From Cristatella mucedo (Eukaryota; Bryozoa; Phylactolaemata; Cristatellidae): DNA of 64,000 nt. Within the stretch, counting starts at the first letter, position 1, and each line of letters begins with the position of its first letter. A model generated the notes under the pieces. That model was not told where the DNA came from, ran no database searches, and was given only the letters and a program-made list of their open reading frames with translations. A program made the position numbers and the translations under genes. Positions 58,560 through 64,000 of this stretch are shown here, one piece after another. The stretch lies in the NCBI GenBank assembly GCA_009760855.2, contig WPIO01000019.1, positions 3,793,501-3,857,500 on the forward strand, given 5' to 3'.

Positions 58560-59915
58560 TTTATTATCGACGTGGAGCTGCTTTCCTAGTTTCTGCATAG
58601 CTAATGCGTTTGGGGGTTCTTGTGCTGTCCAGCTTCAGCTGCCGTCCTTAGCTGACCTCGTGTCGTATCGGTTTGCCGTTCGATGTGAGCAGCTAATAAT
58701 TAGTGCAAGTGCTGTGCGGCCTGATCTGCCGAATAATATGCAACTTGTGATAAAGCTGCTGTTGATGCCAGGTATATCATCTGTCTTCTATAGTTAGCAA
58801 TCTCACTTGAGCAAGGACATTGCGTTTGGCTGTAAGGGGTTATTTATCATACTTGAGTAGATTACATTGACATGGGTTGCTTTAATGCAATTCTCTTTAC
58901 TATAGAACCTGTTGACAAGATAAGTACCCAATCTCGTTATCTTATCGGCTGGCTTTGCAAGCAGAAGCCAGATATGGTTTTTTACGTGCATGACCCACAT
59001 GCTTGTTTTTGTTGTAACTAAAGTTCTGTGCACCATCTGCAGTGTATATGCAAGCCTGACTGTATTATGCTTTTGATCTTTGGGAGATGTAAACACACAA
59101 TTTAGTGCCAAACTTTAAGCAATATTATTTATGCATCTACATACCTGTATCAATCTTCAATAACTCTGCCAATATGCTCAGATTAAGGTTATGTTATTTT
59201 GGCAAATGAAATGCTACACAGCTTGCAAATGTCTTTACGGTTTTAGACAATATTTTTTAACCATCAAAGTTCTTCTCACTCAGCTAAGCTTATAAAAAAT
59301 GTAGGACATAATTAAAGTAAGTCATCTGATGAAGAAGTGGGTAACGGAGAAGCAATAGAAAGTCAGTCACGAAGTCAGACTGAGTTTCTCTTTTAAGGCA
59401 ACTAACCTTGATCATTTATTAAGTAGAGGCAAGCGATTCATTTGTATGCTCGTAAAAAGCCCAATCTCTTGGGTAACTTTACCATTGTTGCAAATAAATC
59501 AAGTACCTGCTCGAATTCCTTGGCTATAAAGACGAGGACCGAGTCGGACAGTGATCCCCTGTGTGTGCCCACGTCGGCATGCCGACACAATAGGGCTTGC
59601 TTTATCGCGAGTATCTTAGTCCCTACAAAGATTAGCAACTAATGGAAATTTCAAGTCTCTCCCGTCCATTTAGCTTAACCGGCAGCCGTATTTGTAAGTC
59701 GCTATAACACAAAAAATTGATATAAAAAAGCACTAAAAAGGAATAAGAATATGCCGTGTCGCCATCTGTAATTGAACTCAAGACCGACACTAAAGGCCAG
59801 AGTCTGGGCAACTCACCACTTTCGATCAAGAACCGTAGCTTAATCCTGCGTGTACACCTGGTTGCATAGTTTACCGTTTATTCAAATCAAATGGATCGGG
59901 ACTGTCAGTGCCTGG
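58560..59915. other. No recognisable gene
   Basis: Downstream of the GATA-finger gene, with only AT-rich unassigned sequence. An AATAAA at 59493 could serve that gene but is distant. Confidence 0.4.
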
Positions 59916-59917
59916 TG

Positions 59918-59918
<1 letters not shown>

Positions 59919-60003
<85 letters not shown>

Positions 60004-60137
60004 CATTTATATAGTGCCCCAAGAGAACTTAATCTCTATTCAGGCGCTTCACATATGCCTCGGGGCTCGAGCCCACGACCTCAGTCAGACCTTGGTCGGG
60101 GCGAGCACCTTAACCGCTAGACCAGACCAGCTCGGCT
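59919..60137 (-). mobile_element. SINE-1 with long TA microsatellite at its 3' end
   Basis: About 41 TA units (59919-60000) directly abut a complete SINE-1 in reverse. The repeat occupies the place of the usual ATT tail. Confidence 0.82.
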
Positions 60138-60139
60138 AC

Positions 60140-60910
60140 CCATTAAGAGTAACCTTTGCGAGTGAGCAAGCTAGCTCACAAGCTCTGACGTGTCAATCAA
60201 AAGTGCCAGGGTAGAGAACAGGCTCGAATCGCAGTCACTTTTCAATGAGCTCGAAATGATAATAGGGCTAGCTCATGTCCTGAAATTCGAAAGGGGTACC
60301 ACTTAGTATCACCTGTACCCAGCTTAGTAACGCCTGCTCCCGCTGTCTTTGGTGGTCTGTTGAGCCAGGGCGCACCAATTTCGAACCTTTGATATGCTCG
60401 AAGCCTATTACAGTCATGAGCTCGGCGCGAGTCACGCTCAATTATGATTACAGAAGATCTTGATTTAAGTATTGCCTTCTCTGATTAGGCACGATAAATG
60501 CAAATAGGCATCAAACATAATAACATCTTATTCGATTTTTCGCACTGCTGTATAAATTGGTTTGAGGTTACCATCTGAAAATCTCGCCAATAACGCAAAC
60601 GTGCAAGCTAGTCGATCGACTTTGCAGTGATCCTTATCATCTTACTTTCGGAAGATGCAGGCCCTGCCTAAGATTTAATTCAACTGGATTCGATTCAACT
60701 ATACAGGTCAACAAATTTTGGCAAAAGTCATGCTACTGAAATACAATAAGTCATTTCTTATAAACTTGTATGTGCTCAACACGAATATGACAGTCAAATT
60801 GCAAAATTGGCTGTACTATTTGTTTAATCTGCAATAAATTAATGTATACATCATGACACATGCCAATAGTAGTAGGCCTACGGTTAATACTTGTAAAAAA
60901 TGAAGTCATA
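60140..60910. other. No recognisable gene
   Basis: AT-rich; nothing assignable. Confidence 0.4.
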
Positions 60911-60914
60911 GACT

Positions 60915-62185
60915 ACTTCTTAGATTTCTTCGCCTGTCTTGTAAAGCTGTTTGGGAGCATCTCTGGTGGGTGTCCAGCAATAGTCAGCCATCATTGTAGT
61001 GGACCATTTTTCCTGGTGTCTTTGTTCTATTGCTGCCATATCTTTATGAAAACGTTCGCCACGTTCATCACTAACTATTCCACAGTTGTCAGGGAGGAAA
61101 TCCAAATAGGAATGAAGAAAGTTGATCTTTAGAGACACATGGCAGCCAAGTTTCTGATACTGCATCAGCATGCCCTCTACTAGTTCCTCGTAGTTTTCTG
61201 ATCTAAAATTCACGAGAAAGTTTGTAGAGACACTTGGTGAAAAGGAATTCCATGGTTGTTTCGCAAGCACCCTACAGCAAGTTGTTGAGCCGGTCATCTT
61301 AGGAGAGCTCTCTAATCTGAGGACCCACAAAACTCCCCTCTTTAATCATTGCTTCACTGAGTCGAGGGAATTTTTCATGCAGTTATCGGAAAGCTGGCGA
61401 AGTCCGGTCCACGGCTTCACGAAGTTCTTCATCAAACCTAGTTTGATGAGAAGGGTGGTAGCAGAATTTTGCGAGCATCGACCAGAGCTGGGTGTTGGAT
61501 ATTCTTCTCTCCGACTGCTACACTTTGTTTGTCCATTCCTTCCGCAATTAGTGTCATTCCCTTACTCGGCTATCACATCCACTAAGAATCACATGTATTT
61601 TGCATATCTCTGCTGCAGTCCCATAAAAAGGGTAACTACCTTCAAATCAGCACAGAGGTGCCAGCTGTACTAGTTATACTCAATAGAATTCAGTAGCTTC
61701 ATTAGGTTATCCTATGTAACTTTCATGTGGACAGCATACGCTACTAGGATAGATGAAGACGATTTCCATTGTGCATAAGCACAGCCTTGAGAATCAGGTT
61801 TCGAATAGTCTGCAAATAGTCTCTATTCTTGTGGGTCGTGAAAGATTTTTAAGGCTTTCATGAGGCCCTCAATGTCGGAACAGAATGCCAGGTTGCTTTC
61901 CTTTCTGAAGTGCCGAGCTGGTTTGGTCTAGCGGTTAAGGTGCTCGCCCCGACCAAGGTCTGACTGAGGTCGTGGGCTCGAGCCCCGAGGCACATGTGAA
62001 GCGCCTGAATAGAGATTAAGTTCTCTTGGGTGCTATATAAATGAATTATATTATTATATTAAGAAAGGCTCTAAGTGCTCGTGGAGCTTTTGATATAAAG
62101 TAATTGTGATATCCTCTTCAAGAAGACTCCGTTGCTGGAGTCTAGATCCCAGCAACTCTGCCTTACTCTTGCATAAGTCCAAATC
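60915..62185 (-). pseudogene. Decayed copy of a widespread transposon-like protein
   Basis: Read on the minus strand in several frames: GSRLQQRSLLEEDITITLYQ, NLAFCSDIEGLMKALKIFHD then PQE (stop) RLFADYSKPDS, SWHLCADLKVVTLFMGLQQR, LIKLGLMKNFVK, KFPRLSEAMIKEGSFVGPQI, GCHVSLKINFLHSYLDFLPD, then VSDERGERFHKDMAAIEQRH and MMADYCW. I know this pattern (DIEGL...DP.EWRLF, S.E.GERFH.D) from many multi-copy predicted proteins in arthropod, cnidarian and flatworm genomes. It is probably mobile-element derived. Stops, shifts and an inserted SINE-1 (61913-62060) show that it is dead. Confidence 0.7.
61913..62060 (+). mobile_element. SINE-1 inserted in the decayed transposon-like gene
   Basis: Full-length: GCTGGTTTGGTCTAGCGGTT, B box GGTCGTGGGCTCGAGCCCC, hairpin, ATTATATT end. 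Confidence 0.85.
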
Positions 62186-62224
62186 ACGAACCAGGTCATT
62201 TATTTCCTCGTGTTATTCTGTATC

Positions 62225-62520
62225 AATAATAATAATGATAATAATAATACTTTTGATAAAGCGTCCTCAGATAGCTCAATCTCTTTCTAGGTCCTTTACA
62301 TTTGCTGCAAAAGAAGCACGATCGAATGGTTAGTGGTAGCATCCTCGATAAACAACAAGAATAACATGGTTAGGGTGAAGTGTACAGGGTCAGCATTCAA
62401 GTACGGGTGGTGGCAGCATGCACCGTGTCAGAACGCATAAGCACATAAAGGACGAATCACAAGGACCCACTAAATGCTGTGATAAATAAGTGCGTTATTA
62501 GTTTCTTTGTAAATATTTGA
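62225..62520 (-). mobile_element. LINE-B 3' UTR and tail
   Basis: AATAATAATGATAATAATAA then hairpin and UTR to the point before coding sequence. Confidence 0.75.
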
Positions 62521-62524
62521 TTAA

Positions 62525-63740
62525 GAAGTCAATCGCCATATGAAACTGGTCTCAATTCAGGTGGTATGTTTGCGTAGACTATTCTAGAATTGGTTTTTGC
62601 TTCTTTATTCCACCGGAAAGAGGAGGAACCAAGCAGAATTAACAGTCATGTACGTGGTTGCTTGGCTCTCTCCCCACCTATGGAACTGTAAACGTCATTG
62701 ATGGTCTATTACCATTCAATCATACTTCAATACTTTGAAAGCTGTGTTGTACATGTAGCACAGCAGATATGTGGGTCCAAGTCTCGGTCACTAACCTTGC
62801 ATCCGAAGTTAAAATGATTTACCTTCTTCACTTGAGAAGTGACACTTTTCTTCTGGTTGGCAAATGTCACTTCCCACAAATATAGCGACAAAGGCTCGCG
62901 GTATTAACGCATTTTTAAGCATTACTGTTTTGTCCTGTATTTCAATGGATAAAATAATAACATTTTCATGTAGCAGTAGCTTAAACTGTTAGCTTAAATG
63001 TTAAATGTTAAATGTTAACTGTTAGCTTAAATGTTAGCTTAAACTGTTTCGCACAAAGTCTGAAATATTTAAAATGCTCAACTTTCCGACTTGGCTTTAT
63101 CAAGTCAGCTTACAGCAGCAGCCTGGCTTTAGTATTGCATTGTGTCGGAAAATAATTAAATCAACTCTGGATGATTTGTACGTGACGTTATTATGCAATG
63201 CGATGCAATATTAAGATCAGACTAGGCTTATTTAAGATGTTGTCGCAGTCTTACTGCAAAAGTTTGCATGGCGAAAAATAGAAAATTAACTGCTTTAAGT
63301 ATCTTCAAAACGATAATCAATAAAAAAAATATGGTTATACTCATGTTCAGTATACCTAACAATGTTGACCGGTGCTATCATGAACCTAGTACAGACGGTT
63401 CGTACTAGTAAGCTTTTATCTGACCTTAGCAATAACCATTTCTAAGGTAATTTCGAGATCACAAAACAGATGACAACCCGAAAGCGTACAGCATTAATTA
63501 TTTCAAATGACATTCTTTTATTAATCCTGGTATTGAAAAAAATAAGCAGTACGACTAATTAGCTTACAAAATCAGCATGACTGTACATGTTTTAGAGTCA
63601 ATAATAAATTAAGAAAATTGTGCAATGTTTTGAGTTGTGTCAAAGACATCCCAAGCAGTTATGCTACCCCAAAATTTAAAGGCCTCGAAATTGAGTTTCG
63701 AACAAAGTACGGTGCAACGAAAACAGTAAATGAAGTAAGC
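62525..63740. other. No recognisable gene; small ATGTTAA tandem
   Basis: AT-rich sequence. 62985-63052 has a short tandem built from GTTAGCTTAAAT and ATGTTAA units. Confidence 0.5.
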
Positions 63741-63746
63741 GTTCAA

Positions 63747-64000
63747 TTAATAATAATAATAAATATATATTTGATATAGCGCCCGAAGACAACTCAATCT
63801 CTTTCTGGGCGCTTTAAATTTGCTGCAAAGTAAGCATGATCGCACGGCTAATGGTAGCATGCTCAATGACAACGGACAACAAGCATAACATGGTTAAAGA
63901 TGACATGCATAGGGTTAGCATGTAAATAAGGTTAGTGGCAGCATGCAGTGTCAGCAAGCATAAGCACATAAAGGACGAATCACATGGACCCGCTAAATGC
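63747..64000 (-). mobile_element. LINE-B 3' UTR and tail, cut by window end
   Basis: TTAATAATAATAATAAATAT, hairpin AGCGCCCGAAGACAACTCAA and its UTR, continuing past the window. Confidence 0.75.

Overview
The window is nuclear DNA of a multicellular animal, almost certainly an invertebrate. Genes are split by GT-AG introns of several kilobases, there are no bacterial operons, microsatellites are long, and interspersed repeats fill most of the space. The species cannot be named from the sequence. The repeat complement (CR1/L2-like LINEs, tRNA-derived SINEs, hAT miniature elements, an R2-like fragment) fits many marine or freshwater invertebrates.

Layout. 1-16.6 kb is a graveyard of nested mobile elements: two LINE families (here LINE-A with an ACATT-type tail, LINE-B with an ATT-type tail), two tRNA-like SINE families, a solo LTR with intact 5-bp target duplication, a SPIN-like hAT miniature element with a perfect 8-bp target duplication, and a frameshifted R2-like endonuclease fragment. 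16.88-40.63 kb, plus strand, is a 14-exon gene that I reconstructed exon by exon. All phases agree and it gives a 575-residue protein that is recognisably a shootin-1 homologue: coiled coils, a 15-proline run, a basic patch, a WH2-like KNGTALRSV motif and a conserved C-terminal ETELMKVFRRR motif. Its introns carry LINE and SINE insertions, very long GT and CT repeats, and a second hAT miniature element with perfect target duplication. A polyadenylation signal pair lies at 41.07 kb. A 520-bp CCTG tetranucleotide tract follows at 41.36-41.88 kb.

42-49 kb is mostly LINE-B debris and unassignable sequence. 51.7-58.5 kb, plus strand, holds a second gene of at least four coding exons and 190 residues. 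It encodes a GATA-type zinc finger (CX2C-X20-CX2C) followed at once by a second CX2C...CX2C pair, an arrangement reminiscent of fungal Ash1-type GATA fingers. A direct duplication of about 430 bp flanks its first coding exon; one copy carries a LINE-A insertion. 58.6-64 kb is again repeat-rich and includes a decayed copy of a widespread transposon-like protein, itself split by a SINE.

The two genes have no evident functional link. The most informative biology is in the shootin-like protein (extra LRSA repeats that an in-frame alternative donor could remove), the unusual GATA finger, the SPIN-like element, and the foldable 3' tail shared by LINE-B and SINE-1, which suggests that the SINE uses the LINE machinery. 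Most long open frames in the window are translations of microsatellites and are not genes.
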